Source of the DNA: Betaproteobacteria bacterium
Lineage (GTDB): Bacteria; Pseudomonadota; Gammaproteobacteria; Burkholderiales; Casimicrobiaceae
Direction of reading: 5' to 3'
Length of the DNA: 64,000 bases
NCBI GenBank assembly: GCA_016192065.1
Contig: JACPUX010000051.1
Location: 1-64,000 of the forward strand
A program made the position numbers and the translations under genes. The notes under the pieces were generated by a model. That model ran no database searches. It saw only the letters and a program-made list of their open reading frames with translations, and was not told where the DNA came from. Of the stretch, positions 26,585 through 36,056 are shown in pieces (position 1 is the stretch's first letter; every line of letters starts with the position of its first letter).

Positions 26585-26618
26585 AAGTTGCAAGCTCCTT
26601 GCGCCAGGTTCAATCCGT

Positions 26619-26951
26619 TCAATTCGAAGACAGGATGCACATGCCCTGCTTGAGGTCGAGAACCGTGACCGCAGGGTTATCGCCCGAACGCTGCACGCTG
26701 ATCGCCGCACCGTTCTTATCGCTGGTCCCGCGGAAGCCGCCACCTTCGTAGACCAGGCGACCCTCTTGCCAGCAGCGCAAGACCTGCCCCGGAAGCCGGC
26801 GCTGGTCGCGCACCGTTTGGCCGGTCTCGGCGATCAAAGTGTTGGGCGTGGCCACTTCGACCGTCGCCTTGCCTTGCACATCGGCACCCGCCAGCGCCAG
26901 GGGGGCGGCGAGGCATAGCGGCAAGGCCGCGGCCAGAATTCGTTTCAGCAT
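26619..26951 (-). CDS. Small secreted protein, unknown function
   Basis: A 110-residue protein with a clear signal peptide (LAAALPLCLAAPLALAGA) and a mature part of about 88 residues. It holds two cysteines (in LRCWQEG and GMCILSS) that could form a disulfide. No family recognised. It lies 7 bp after the CsgG-like gene and 34 bp before the GIN gene, so it is part of the same operon. By analogy with curli loci it could be a periplasmic accessory of the CsgE/CsgF kind, but no sequence similarity to those was seen. Confidence 0.7.
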   Translation of the reverse strand: MLKRILAAALPLCLAAPLALAGADVQGKATVEVATPNTLIAETGQTVRDQRRLPGQVLRCWQEGRLVYEGGGFRGTSDKNGAAISVQRSGDNPAVTVLDLKQGMCILSSN

Positions 26952-26958
26952 GATGACC

Positions 26959-28512
26959 TCATCGGACTCTTACAGTGAAATTCGCCGCCGCCACCGCTTG
27001 GCCGGTTGCCTTGTCAAAGGCGGCCTTGACCTCGGTCAGGCTCTTGACGGAGAGCGTCTCGAAATCCCCCGCGCCCACGGAAGGCGGCAACTCAGCGAAC
27101 ACGTCGCGGGCAGCCGCATAACAGGCGATGTGTTCCTGCAGGCCCTTGGTGTTGGCGTTGATCTTGAATTTCTGGGTCCCGGGAAGATCCAGGCCCTTGG
27201 CTCCGGCCACCAGCGAATCCTTGTGGAAGCGGTTCGGGAAGAAGCGCTGAATCGCCTTGGTCTCATCCTGCATGAAGCAATACACGTAGGCATCTTTGTT
27301 GGGGAGAACACTGAGCTTGATTTCCTCGCCCTTGACGAAGAGATTATTGCCCTTCGAAGAGGCGATCTTAAGGCTCATCGGCGCTTTGTCCGCCGCCGAC
27401 TTGGCCGCGGCGGCGGCCGCCGCAGCCGGAGCACGCGCCAGCGCTTCCTGCGCTTTGGGCGCGGTTTCGTAATGATTGGCGTTGAGGTAGGCAGTAAAGA
27501 AGGAGAGGTCGAGCTTGGCGTTCTTTTCCATGCCCAGGCCTTCCCGGTAGGCCATGATCGCCTTGGTCAGGTTTTCATCGGGAACGCCGTTGACCTCGCC
27601 TTGATACAGGCCGCGTAGCCGCATCTGCATTTGCCAGTAGCCCACGAACTCGCCTGCCTCGGCGAACATGCCCGTGTACCAGTCGCCGATTTCGACTTTG
27701 ACCGCTTCGTCATTGGTGCTGCCGTTGAGGCACAGCCAGTAAGGGACCTTGGTCAGGCGTCCGAAGAGCTCCACCGCCGCGAGTTCCACCAGGGTGCGCA
27801 GCGCTTGGGCGGTACCTTCGTTCTTGGAAAGGTTTTGCTGATAGTTGATGCCGAACTTCTTGTAGCCCGCTTCGGCCTCCAGGCCTGCGCCAGAGCGGAA
27901 GATTGAGACGGAATTGCTCGAAGTGACGCCGGGCATGATCGATAGGTCCTCGGTGCGCAAGATCTCCATGTCGATGCCCAGAATGGTGGTGCTCGCCACC
28001 GCGGCGCGGCCGATGCCGATGAAAGGTTCGATGGCAATACCGCCACCTTCGACTTTCTTAGCCACGTTTTCGTCGAGCTGGGAGACCGAGCCGCGAATAC
28101 CGAACTGCGGCATGACGGTGACCTTGCGCTCCATTTCCTTGATGATACCGATCACATTGCCCGAATCTGAGCCGTAAGCGATCACACGAATGGCGCGGCT
28201 TCTGCGGCTCATGTTCGAAATGGCGGCGATCATCATATCCTTGGTGCCGGCGCTGACCTTCTTGGTCTTGTCTTCAAGGTCCTCGGAAATCACGACCACA
28301 TCGCGGATGCCGTACATCATGTACAGATTGTCCATGCAGCGCAGCGAGTCGGTGAAATTCGTAATCGTTCGCAGCGGCGCCTGTTCCGGACCCTTGCGAA
28401 TCTTTTCGGTGACATCGGCGGCTTCCTTCTTCACCGAGTCTTCCGTGGTTACACAGGCGCTTGCCATCAGCATTAGGGGCAGGGCAAGAATCATCCTCAC
28501 TTTGCGCAGCAT
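26959..28512 (-). CDS. CsgG-like secretion lipoprotein fused to a DUF4384-like domain
   Basis: A 517-residue lipoprotein (lipobox LMASAC, Cys20). Residues about 45-260 follow the CsgG layout: an early strand-helix unit (TKDMMIAAISNMSRRSRAI), then FGIRGSVSQL and a GGGIAIEPFIGIGRA segment where CsgG has its membrane hairpins. A second half follows with VSIFRSGAGLEAEAGY and ends in VPYWLCL. CsgG is the curli export pore of the outer membrane. Residues 275-340 resemble a peptidoglycan-binding-like helical unit (RGLYQGEVNGVPDENLTKAI), an Ala-rich linker follows, and about 380-465 look like DUF4384 (KGEEIKLSVLPNKDAYVYCF). E. coli CsgG is only about half this size. The flanking repeat proteins are its likely cargo. 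Confidence 0.72.
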   Translation of the reverse strand: MLRKVRMILALPLMLMASACVTTEDSVKKEAADVTEKIRKGPEQAPLRTITNFTDSLRCMDNLYMMYGIRDVVVISEDLEDKTKKVSAGTKDMMIAAISNMSRRSRAIRVIAYGSDSGNVIGIIKEMERKVTVMPQFGIRGSVSQLDENVAKKVEGGGIAIEPFIGIGRAAVASTTILGIDMEILRTEDLSIMPGVTSSNSVSIFRSGAGLEAEAGYKKFGINYQQNLSKNEGTAQALRTLVELAAVELFGRLTKVPYWLCLNGSTNDEAVKVEIGDWYTGMFAEAGEFVGYWQMQMRLRGLYQGEVNGVPDENLTKAIMAYREGLGMEKNAKLDLSFFTAYLNANHYETAPKAQEALARAPAAAAAAAAKSAADKAPMSLKIASSKGNNLFVKGEEIKLSVLPNKDAYVYCFMQDETKAIQRFFPNRFHKDSLVAGAKGLDLPGTQKFKINANTKGLQEHIACYAAARDVFAELPPSVGAGDFETLSVKSLTEVKAAFDKATGQAVAAANFTVRVR

Positions 28513-28583
28513 TTTGTCCTCATCGAATCCGGTTTTTGGTCCCCACCGGCCTAGGCGCCGGCACTTCGTTACGCAAACGCGCC

Positions 28584-28916
28584 TTACTTGCAGTTCGCCA
28601 TGTTGATGACCGGGCCGGTCACAATCGTGGTGCTCTGCTTGCCGAACATCTCCTTGATCCCGCTACTACTCTTCCGATCCTGGCTGCCACTGCTATTGAT
28701 GTTCACGTTGCCGCATTCCGAGCCGCCCTGCTTCTTGCGGTCAGTGCTGGCGGCGACGCCTTCGGCAATCGTGCTCTTCTTGGACTTTTCTTTGGTAATG
28801 GTGGCGATGGTTTCGGCTTCCAGGTTCGGGCCTTCCGGATTGACCGAGGGCGGCGAGGCCTGCGCGGTCGAGATGAGCAGAGCCGCACCGGCGATCAAAA
28901 CACATTTCACGTTCAT
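28584..28916 (-). CDS. Small secreted protein, unknown function
   Basis: A 110-residue protein with signal peptide (ending near AQAS), then a polar, Ser/Lys/Glu/Asn-rich mature part with NVNINSSGSQDRKSSSG and a C-terminal cysteine (NMANCK). No family recognised. It lies between the six-repeat protein and the CsgG-like gene on the same strand. The NINSSGSQ segment faintly recalls the neighbouring Q/N repeats, but there is only one copy. It could be a minor subunit or nucleator; this is speculation from position. Confidence 0.65.
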   Translation of the reverse strand: MNVKCVLIAGAALLISTAQASPPSVNPEGPNLEAETIATITKEKSKKSTIAEGVAASTDRKKQGGSECGNVNINSSGSQDRKSSSGIKEMFGKQSTTIVTGPVINMANCK

Positions 28917-28957
28917 CTTGTGCTCCTGAAGGGTTCTCGATCCCGCTGACCGAAAGC

Positions 28958-28983
28958 GGCACGGGGCATTTTCGCCCCGTGCC
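28958..28983 (-). terminator. Strong hairpin after the six-repeat gene
   Basis: GGCACGGGGC pairs perfectly with GCCCCGTGCC around ATTTTC. It starts 18 bp past the stop of 29002-29631. The minus strand continues GCTTTCGG, a weak U tract, so it may be a partial terminator that keeps the subunit mRNA abundant relative to downstream genes. Confidence 0.65.
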
Positions 28984-29001
28984 GTATTGCCATTGCCGCG
29001 A

Positions 29002-29631
29002 TTACTCGGCGTTGCCGACGTTCATCTTCTGCTGGTTCAGCAGACCGGACTGGTTTTGCTTGATGTTGCTGGCAGTCACGTTCGACTTGCCGCCGCCGGC
29101 CGCATTGCCAATCCGCATTTCCTGCTTGTTCAACAGGCCGGATTGGTTTTGCTGGATGTTGGTGGCGGTCACTTTCGACTGACTGCCAGAACCCTTGGCG
29201 TTACCCAGCTCCATCTTCTGCTGGTTCAGGAGGCCGGACTGGTTCTGCTTGATGTTGCTGGCGGTCACGTTCGACTTACCGCCGCCCGAGGCGTTGCCAA
29301 TCGCCATTTCCTGCTTGTTCAGCAGGCCGGACTGGTTTTGCTGAATGTTGCTGGCGGTTACTTTCGACTGGCTGCCGGCACCGGTGGCGTTGCCGATTTG
29401 CATCTTTTGCTGGTTCAAGAGACCCGACTGGTTCTGCTTGATGTTGGTGGCGGTTACGTTGGTCTTGCCGCCCGCCTTGGCATTGCCCAGATCCATTTCC
29501 TGCTTGTTCAACAGGCCGGACTGGTTCTGGTTGATGTTGCTGGCGGAAACTTTGGACTGGCTTTGCGCCGCGGCGACGCCAGCGAAAGCGGCCACCACTG
29601 CGAAGGACACGATCTTCATCGTAAGTTTCAT
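29002..29631 (-). CDS. Secreted 6-repeat Q/N-rich curlin-like protein
   Basis: A 209-residue protein: signal peptide (ending near VAAAQ) plus six very regular repeats of 29-31 residues with the pattern NIxQNQSGLLNxQxMxxGNA, a Gly/Ser turn, then SKVTASN. It is the more uniform of the two repeat proteins in this locus. Evenly spaced Gln, Asn and Gly favour a stacked beta-solenoid or amyloid subunit. The start has an excellent site (GGAGAAAACC). It is the first gene of the minus-strand block leading through the CsgG-like gene, and a strong hairpin follows it, as expected for a highly expressed subunit. Function as a fibre is inferred. Confidence 0.78.
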   Translation of the reverse strand: MKLTMKIVSFAVVAAFAGVAAAQSQSKVSASNINQNQSGLLNKQEMDLGNAKAGGKTNVTATNIKQNQSGLLNQQKMQIGNATGAGSQSKVTASNIQQNQSGLLNKQEMAIGNASGGGKSNVTASNIKQNQSGLLNQQKMELGNAKGSGSQSKVTATNIQQNQSGLLNKQEMRIGNAAGGGKSNVTASNIKQNQSGLLNQQKMNVGNAE

Positions 29632-30208
29632 GGTTTTCTCCTAACAAAGTGTATGAAAAAGACCTCTCCTGAGGGCAGGCATCACGCTTGATCGCGCTTG
29701 ACCGTAAGTTGCAGGCGATCGCGGGAAGGTTCAAACATTCTTCTGACGCCCAAAACGACCAGCAGGTGGCTATTCATTACAATCCAAAATGGCCCATTTG
29801 TCACGCGCTCCGGGAATATTACACATGCGGTTGCGCCCAATGACCGTGGCGCGCGGCCGGCAGAGCCTCTTCCCCAACTCCTCCAAGTACCAATTTATAT
29901 TCACCAATCAATGGCTTGTTGACTTTCAACGGGAGCCTCGGCGACGCTCCCGGTCCTTCTTCACCACGCCTCTATCAGCCTATCCCCTTGGCCCACTCCC
30001 GGCCCCGAAATCGCGGCGTGACCCAGAAGCCGCAGGCCAAAGCCACGGGCGCGGCCGGCTTCCTCCAAAGGAGACACGGACGCGGAATAGATAATTGGAT
30101 TTTCCCAAAGGGCCGTGCTCCATTCCGCAGCCTGTTCCGTGCCGCCAAAGATGGAGCGGTACCCCATGCGTCACCAAGTGCAAGCGCACGGCCGCCACGT
30201 GGCGCGGT
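29632..30208. other. Intergenic region, promoter side of the six-repeat gene
   Basis: No gene is seen in 577 bp. Bases about 29760-29920 are distinctly richer in A/T than the surroundings, which suits a promoter of the minus-strand repeat-protein gene. A hairpin at 29930-29953 (CGGGAGC/GCTCCCG) may end the astE transcript. Confidence 0.4.
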
Positions 30209-31180
30209 TTACTCGATGGGCATGATCATCACTGCGGCGCGCGCGCCAATCGCCACTTCGGCGTTGGGGAAGACGATGCATTCTCCAGCGCCCCGCGCGT
30301 AGTGGCGGAACTCGCCATCCTCGGCAATGATCTCCCCGCGGGGGATTGCCGTAAAGTTGGGTGCCCCGAGGTCGAGATTCAACCGAAAATCCGGGCTGCG
30401 GCGAATAATCTCCCGCGCCACCGCAAAACGGCGTAGCGTGTTCAACCCGACGGGGGGATCGAGCCCCCCGGCGAGCATTTCCATGAGCATCGTGGCGGCT
30501 TCACCCAGGGCACTGAGGTCATGACTGCCCAAGGCGCCGCGCACCCCCAGTTCCACGGTCGCCGCGGTCGCGCCCAACGCGCGCGCGGAATAGCCGCTGA
30601 ACGTACTGGTCGGCAAGCTGCTGAAGAGCACCGCTTGCAGTCCGCCCCGGGCCAGCCAGCGGCAAAGGAACTCGGCCTCCGCGCTGTCGGCGGCGTGGGG
30701 TACAACGGCAAAACAAGGGTAGATCGAGGGCTTGATGGTACTGTGCAAATCGAGATGAACCCGCCGTCCCGGTGCTTTGCCAAAGAAGGCTTCGCTCAGG
30801 TTCCTCAACGCCGCGGCGCGTGCGCCCTCGGGGGTATCCATCGGTGCATCGTCGCGGAACAGCCGGTTGAGGTCCCGGTCCAGAAAGCGCTGGTTTGCCG
30901 CCACCGCATGCGGACTGGCCAGCACCACCATCAGATCGACCGCCAGCACTTCGGCGCGGCCAGCCAGGTCTTCGAGGATCCGAGCCAGGAGCTCAATCGG
31001 CGCGGTCTCGTCGCCATGAACCCCCACGGAAAGCAGTAGTCGATCCGCCTTGGGCGGCCCGCCCACAATCCGCAGCACGCCGGCGGCGGGCTCGTCCGCT
31101 TGCCGTCCGGCGGCTTGAAAGCGCGCGCGCAGGGCCGAGAAATCACCCCTGGCCAGAAAACAAGCAGCGGTCGGGTCCAT
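30209..31180 (-). CDS. astE: Succinylglutamate desuccinylase
   Basis: Zinc-dependent last enzyme of the arginine succinyltransferase pathway: succinylglutamate to glutamate plus succinate. 323 aa with zinc ligands in GVHGDETAP (about residues 53-61) and in HLDLHSTIK (about 142-150), and a late catalytic Glu in ATVELG. It is the last gene of the aru/ast operon, 10 bp after astB. Confidence 0.93.
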   Translation of the reverse strand: MDPTAACFLARGDFSALRARFQAAGRQADEPAAGVLRIVGGPPKADRLLLSVGVHGDETAPIELLARILEDLAGRAEVLAVDLMVVLASPHAVAANQRFLDRDLNRLFRDDAPMDTPEGARAAALRNLSEAFFGKAPGRRVHLDLHSTIKPSIYPCFAVVPHAADSAEAEFLCRWLARGGLQAVLFSSLPTSTFSGYSARALGATAATVELGVRGALGSHDLSALGEAATMLMEMLAGGLDPPVGLNTLRRFAVAREIIRRSPDFRLNLDLGAPNFTAIPRGEIIAEDGEFRHYARGAGECIVFPNAEVAIGARAAVMIMPIE

Positions 31181-31190
31181 CGTGCTCTGC

Positions 31191-32522
31191 TCAGGTATAG
31201 AGCCCGGGCAGGCCCAGGATGACTTCCAGGGCGGCGAGCGCTTCGCGCACTTCCTGCATCAGGCCGGGATCGGTGAAATCCGCCGTTTCCAGACGGTCGC
31301 GGTAATGGCGCTCGACCCAGGCTGTCAGCTCCGCATAGAGCGCGTCTGTCAGCTTCACTCCTTGATGCATGGCCAGTTCCTCTTGCTCGTTCAGCACCAC
31401 ACGCAAACGCAGACAAGCAGGCCCACCCCCATTATTCATGCTTTGCCGCAGATCGAAACTGATCACTTCGGCAATCGGACCGTCCGCCGCCACCAGTCGC
31501 TCGAGGTAGCGGGCGACGCGCGGGTGTTCCCGGCATTCCTGGGGAGCCACCAGCAAGGCCTTGCCATCCTCGCGCAGCAACAACTGGCTATTGAACAGGT
31601 AACTCGCCACCGCATCGGCGACGCTCACCTCACCCCTGGCGACCCGCAGGGTGCGCACGCGGGCTTCGCAGCACGCCGCGGCCTCGGTCAGTTCCGTCAG
31701 GACCCGCGCTTCGTCGCGGAAGGCATCCTGGTGATAGAAGAGCAGTTCTCCCGAGCCCACGGCGATGACATCGTTATGGAACACGCCCTGATCAATGACT
31801 TCGGGGTTCTGTTGGGCAAACACCGTTCGCGCCGGGCTGAGCCCGTGCCGGCGCGCGACGGCGCGGCTGGCTTCCAGCGTCTGCCGCGCCGGATAGCGGC
31901 GCGGCGCGGGCATTCCGGCATCGAATTCACTGCGTCCGAAAACGAAGAATTCCACCCCTTGGGCGCCGTGCGCGGCGCACAGACGGGTGTGATTGGCGGC
32001 GCCTTCATCCCCCAGGGCCGGCGTACCGGGCAGAGCCTCATGCACGGCGAAGCGGGTTTGATCGGCAAAGATCAGGCGTAGCACGCGGCTGGTGGCGGGA
32101 TGTTCCAGGGCACGGTGCAGCTTGTTGTTGAGGTTCGCGGCGCTCAGGTGCAAACGCCCGTCGGCGCAGTCGGCCGAGGGGCTGACCGTGGCCGCGTTGG
32201 CGGTCCACATCGGCGAAGCGGAATAGGCCGCGGCCAGCAATTGCGGCTCCTCGCGGGCGGCCCCGGCCAGCACCGCGGCGTCGCTGCCGGTGAAGCCCGC
32301 GGACCGCAACAAATCGAGCCGAGGACGCGCCTGCGGCGGCAGAATCGCCTGGGCAAATCCCCGGTCGGCCAGCGCCTTGGCTTTGGCCAGGCCTTGCAGG
32401 GCCGCCGCGCGGGGGTTGGATGCTTGATGGAGGTTTTTGGTCGAGGCGACATTGCCGAAAGACAGCCCGGCGTAGTTGTGGGTGGGGCCGACCAGACCGT
32501 CAAAATTGTATTCGCGGGCCAT
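31191..32522 (-). CDS. astB: N-succinylarginine dihydrolase
   Basis: Converts succinylarginine to succinylornithine, ammonia and CO2. 443 aa, the usual length, beginning with the family start [19 protein letters not shown]. The catalytic Cys lies near the C-terminus in [13 protein letters not shown], and an active-site His is in [10 protein letters not shown]. The ATG at 32522 is set by homology; upstream codons overlap astD only as a shadow. Confidence 0.95.
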   Translation of the reverse strand: MAREYNFDGLVGPTHNYAGLSFGNVASTKNLHQASNPRAAALQGLAKAKALADRGFAQAILPPQARPRLDLLRSAGFTGSDAAVLAGAAREEPQLLAAAYSASPMWTANAATVSPSADCADGRLHLSAANLNNKLHRALEHPATSRVLRLIFADQTRFAVHEALPGTPALGDEGAANHTRLCAAHGAQGVEFFVFGRSEFDAGMPAPRRYPARQTLEASRAVARRHGLSPARTVFAQQNPEVIDQGVFHNDVIAVGSGELLFYHQDAFRDEARVLTELTEAAACCEARVRTLRVARGEVSVADAVASYLFNSQLLLREDGKALLVAPQECREHPRVARYLERLVAADGPIAEVISFDLRQSMNNGGGPACLRLRVVLNEQEELAMHQGVKLTDALYAELTAWVERHYRDRLETADFTDPGLMQEVREALAALEVILGLPGLYT

Positions 32523-32539
32523 GAAATCTCGCTTCTTGT

Positions 32540-34000
32540 TCAAAGCGACAAGCCGGGCGAGAGCTTGGCCGGCAGCTCCGGCCTGGGCGCGGTCATCGAG
32601 GCCACCGGGTAGGCGCAATAATCCGCCGCGTAATAGGCGCTGGGGCGGAAGTTGCCGGAATGCCCGATGCCGCCGAAGGGCGCGCTGCTCGCGGCGCCTG
32701 TGGTCGGCCGGTTCCAGTTGATAATGCCGGCGCGCACTTCGCGCTCGAACCGTTCCCAGTGCGCCACCTCACCACCGATCAGACCCGCCGCCAGACCGTA
32801 TTGGGTCGCGTTGGCGAGGCTCAGGGCATGTTCAAAATCGCGCGCCCGATGCACCTGCAAGAGTGGTCCGAAAATCTCCTCGTCCGGAAGCCCGGGAATG
32901 CCACTGACTTCAAGCAGCCCAGCGCTGAGGAAAGCCCCGTCCTCCTCGATCATCCGCAGGGGCAGCAGCCGCTTCGCGCCACGCGCCACCAACTCTGCCT
33001 CGGCTTGGCGGATGCCGCGCGCCACGTCGGCCGCGACCACCGGGCCCATGAACGGCTGTGGCTCGGCATCCCACCGGCCGATGTGAAGTCCGCCAGCCAC
33101 CCGCAACAATTCCGCGAGGAACTGGTCCCCCCAGGCGCCCTCCTCGAGAATCAGGCGCCGCGCGCAGGTGCAGCGCTGACCCGCGCTGACAAACGCGGAA
33201 AAAACCGTGTGATGCACCGCCGCGGCGACCGCTTCGGTGCGCCAGACCACCAGTGGATTGTTGCCGCCCATCTCCAGCGCCAGGAGCTTGCCCGGCTGAC
33301 CGGCGAACTGCCGGTGGAGCGCCACGCCGGTGCGGTAGCTGCCAGTGAACAAGATGCCGGCGATGGCATCTTGCGTAGCCAGCGCGGCGCCAGTGGCGCG
33401 CCCGCCGTTGACCACGTTGAGCACGCCGTTGGGCAGGCCCGCGCGCTGCCACAGCGCGGCCATCTTGAGCGCGGTGAGCGGCGCGTGCTCACTGGGCTTG
33501 AAGACCACGGTGTTGCCCGCCAACAGCGCGGGAACGATATGCCCATTGGGCAGGTGCCCAGGGAAATTGTAGGGCCCGTATACCGCGAACACGCCATGCG
33601 GCACGTGACGCAGGAGCGATGCGCCTTCCGCGGTGGCGGCCTGGTGTTCCCCAGTCCGGTGCTGGTAGGCGGTGATCGAAATGTCGACCTTGGCGGCCAT
33701 GGTGGCGACCTCGCCGCGGGCTTCCCACAGCGGCTTGCCGATTTCGCGCCCGATGGTGCAGGCAAGGTCTTCGCCCTCGGCCCTGAGTAAATCGCGGAAC
33801 GCCGACAGGACTCCGATGCGCCGCGCCAGAGGCGTGCCAGACCAGGAGCGGAAGACCGCCGCCGCGGCGGCTACCGCGGCGGCGGTATCCTCGGTACTGG
33901 CTTCGTGCCCCGACCAGACAACGCTGCCATCGGCCGGATTGATCGAAGTAAAGGCCGCTCCGGCGCCGGCGTGTGGCGCACCTTTAATCCAGTGACTCAT
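32540..34000 (-). CDS. astD: Succinylglutamate semialdehyde dehydrogenase
   Basis: NAD-dependent aldehyde dehydrogenase, 486 aa, oxidising succinylglutamate semialdehyde to succinylglutamate. It shows the general-base motif [10 protein letters not shown] (about residue 245), the catalytic Cys in [11 protein letters not shown] (about 279) and the family end block with IGHSGN. It lies 3 bp after aruG in the aruF-G-astD-B-E order known from Pseudomonas. Confidence 0.95.
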   Translation of the reverse strand: MSHWIKGAPHAGAGAAFTSINPADGSVVWSGHEASTEDTAAAVAAAAAVFRSWSGTPLARRIGVLSAFRDLLRAEGEDLACTIGREIGKPLWEARGEVATMAAKVDISITAYQHRTGEHQAATAEGASLLRHVPHGVFAVYGPYNFPGHLPNGHIVPALLAGNTVVFKPSEHAPLTALKMAALWQRAGLPNGVLNVVNGGRATGAALATQDAIAGILFTGSYRTGVALHRQFAGQPGKLLALEMGGNNPLVVWRTEAVAAAVHHTVFSAFVSAGQRCTCARRLILEEGAWGDQFLAELLRVAGGLHIGRWDAEPQPFMGPVVAADVARGIRQAEAELVARGAKRLLPLRMIEEDGAFLSAGLLEVSGIPGLPDEEIFGPLLQVHRARDFEHALSLANATQYGLAAGLIGGEVAHWERFEREVRAGIINWNRPTTGAASSAPFGGIGHSGNFRPSAYYAADYCAYPVASMTAPRPELPAKLSPGLSL

Positions 34001-34003
34001 CCG

Positions 34004-35029
34004 CTACCCCCTGCGTGGCAGGAGCCGCATCACTCGCAAGGCATCGCCCTCTTTGCCGCCCAGGGCGCGTAGCGCCGCCGGCGGCAGTTCGAGATGCCCG
34101 TGCGCCATGCGTCCGGGGGTGGCCAGCACGCGAAAATCGGTGAGCCGTGTATTGGCCACCAGCAGCGCGTCCCCCTCAGCGTCGCCCAGCCCAGCGCTGA
34201 CCGTGAGCAGCCGGCTTTCCCGCAGCGCGCGCAGTTCGCTGACGCGGGCCTGCAACACCGGGCCGCTATCAAAAATGTCGATGTAGCCTTCGTAGTGCAT
34301 TCCTTCTTGCTCCAGCAGCCGCTGCGCGGGGGCCGTTTGCACGTGTACCTTGCCGATTACCTCCTGGGCTTCGGGAGTGAGGTAAGCCACGTAGAGCGGA
34401 TGTCGCGGCATCAACTCGGCGATGAAGGACTTCTTGCCCACGGCGGTGAGGTCGTCGGCGCGCGCGAAATCCATTTTAAAGAAATGCCGGCCCAGGCTTT
34501 CCCAGAACGGCGAAGTACCATCCGGCCGCTGATAACCGCGCAGTTCGGCGATCAGGCGTTCGGGAAAGAAGCGCGCGAATTGGGCCATGAACAGGAAGCG
34601 GCTTTTCGACAAGAGCTTGCCGTTGTTGCCCTGGCGGTACTCCGGATGCAGGAACAGCGAACAGAGCTCGGCGCAGCCGGTGAGGTCATTCGACAGATAG
34701 AGCGTGTCCATGCGCGAGAACACCTTGAGTTCCCGACTGGAATGCACCAGCGTGCCGATGCGGTAATTGTAGAAAGGCTCTTCCAGACCCACCGCCGCCT
34801 TGATCGCGCATACTCCGGCCAGCCGCCCCGCCTCAAGATCCTCGAGCACGAACACATAATCGCGCTGGGTCTGGGCGATACGTTCGCCGAAGGAGGCGCA
34901 GGCAGTCTCGATCCGCCGCGTTAGCGCTTCGCGATCGGCCTTGAAGGTGGTCATGCCGCCATCGACCTCAGTGGCCAGAGCAAACAGCGCCTCGAGATCG
35001 CCTTCAGTGACGGTGCGAATGATGATCAC
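34004..35029 (-). CDS. aruG: Arginine N-succinyltransferase, beta subunit
   Basis: 341-residue subunit of the heteromeric arginine/ornithine succinyltransferase (AstA family, GNAT-like fold), which moves succinyl from CoA to arginine. Family blocks include EPFYNYRIGTLVHSSREL, LFLHPEYRQGNNGKLLSKSR and the GYIDIFDSGP motif. The GTG start at 35029 comes 7 bp after the aruF stop and begins IIIRTVTEGD, the conserved N-terminus. Confidence 0.93.
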   Translation of the reverse strand: MIIIRTVTEGDLEALFALATEVDGGMTTFKADREALTRRIETACASFGERIAQTQRDYVFVLEDLEAGRLAGVCAIKAAVGLEEPFYNYRIGTLVHSSRELKVFSRMDTLYLSNDLTGCAELCSLFLHPEYRQGNNGKLLSKSRFLFMAQFARFFPERLIAELRGYQRPDGTSPFWESLGRHFFKMDFARADDLTAVGKKSFIAELMPRHPLYVAYLTPEAQEVIGKVHVQTAPAQRLLEQEGMHYEGYIDIFDSGPVLQARVSELRALRESRLLTVSAGLGDAEGDALLVANTRLTDFRVLATPGRMAHGHLELPPAALRALGGKEGDALRVMRLLPRRG

Positions 35030-35036
35030 GGCCGCC

Positions 35037-36056
35037 TCACAGGGCCACGCAGCGCACGGCGTCGCCGGCACCGACTTCCAGGGCCCGGCGCGCGGCTTCG
35101 CTGAGGAGCACGGTTTCGGCGTCTTCCAGCGGCGCCACTTCGGTGAGCACGCAACGAAAACGCTCCTCGCGCGCCGTGGCGACCAGACACGGCATGCCCG
35201 CGGCCGGCGGCACGCCGGCGCCGAGATCGCGCAGCACCGCGGCGGTAAAGCTCTTGAGGCTCGCACGCAGTGCCCTCAGAATCGGCCCGCCATCGAAAAT
35301 ATCGATGTATTCGTCGGGTTCAAAACCTTCCCGCGACAAGATGTTGAAGGGCAGAGCTGCCTCAGGATGGACTTGCCCCAGCGCCGCCTGCGCGTCGCCG
35401 GGCAGCAAAGGCACATAGACCGGGTAGTGGGGCATCAGCTCCACGATCAGGGTGCGATTGCGCGCGCCTTCGACCAGACGCTCGGCGGCGAGAAAGTCCA
35501 TGCGAAAGAACTTGCGCCCCAGGGCATCCCAGAACGGCGACTGGCTGTCGAGGTCGGTGATGCCCGCGAGGCTGGAAAAGAAGCGGTCGGAAAAACGTCG
35601 CGGCGCCGTCGCCGCGAACAAGAGGCGGGAACGCGAGAGCAACTCCGCCTCGGGTCCGGGCTTGCTCCAGTCTTGGACAAAGAATCCGGAGAGCTGCGAG
35701 TGCCCGGTCAGGTCGGAAGACAGGCTCAGCGCATGCACGTTGTTGCTGATGCCCAGGTCGCGCGACACCTGGTGCAGAACGTCGTTGCGGAAGGCAAAGA
35801 AAGTGCCGTCGGCACCGGCGGTCGCGGAGATCGCCGCGGTCCCGCGCATCCCGCCTTCGGCGTCTTCGAGGACGAACAAATAAGACTCGTCGCTGGGGAC
35901 ATCGACCGACTCGGCGAAAGAGGCGAGCGAGCGCTCGATCGCCCGTTCCACCGCGGCTGGCGACTTGGGCAGGGTATGCACCCAGGGCGAGGCTTCGCCC
36001 ACCAGGGCAAGCAGCCCTGCCGCATCGCCGGCCTCAACCGGACGTACGCGCAGCAT
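35037..36056 (-). CDS. aruF: Arginine N-succinyltransferase, alpha subunit
   Basis: 339-residue partner of AruG and clearly a paralogue of it, with matching blocks NDVLHQVSRDLGISNNVHAL, SRLLFAA and EYIDIFDGGP. As in Pseudomonas, the enzyme is split into two related subunits rather than the single AstA of E. coli. The ATG at 36056 overlaps the aruC stop (TGATG). Confidence 0.93.
   Translation of the reverse strand: MLRVRPVEAGDAAGLLALVGEASPWVHTLPKSPAAVERAIERSLASFAESVDVPSDESYLFVLEDAEGGMRGTAAISATAGADGTFFAFRNDVLHQVSRDLGISNNVHALSLSSDLTGHSQLSGFFVQDWSKPGPEAELLSRSRLLFAATAPRRFSDRFFSSLAGITDLDSQSPFWDALGRKFFRMDFLAAERLVEGARNRTLIVELMPHYPVYVPLLPGDAQAALGQVHPEAALPFNILSREGFEPDEYIDIFDGGPILRALRASLKSFTAAVLRDLGAGVPPAAGMPCLVATAREERFRCVLTEVAPLEDAETVLLSEAARRALEVGAGDAVRCVAL

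Noticed and set aside
24691-29535. Regular repeats resembling a CRISPR array
   Set aside because: The repeats are coding, vary at third positions, and have no unique spacers of constant length; no cas genes are nearby.
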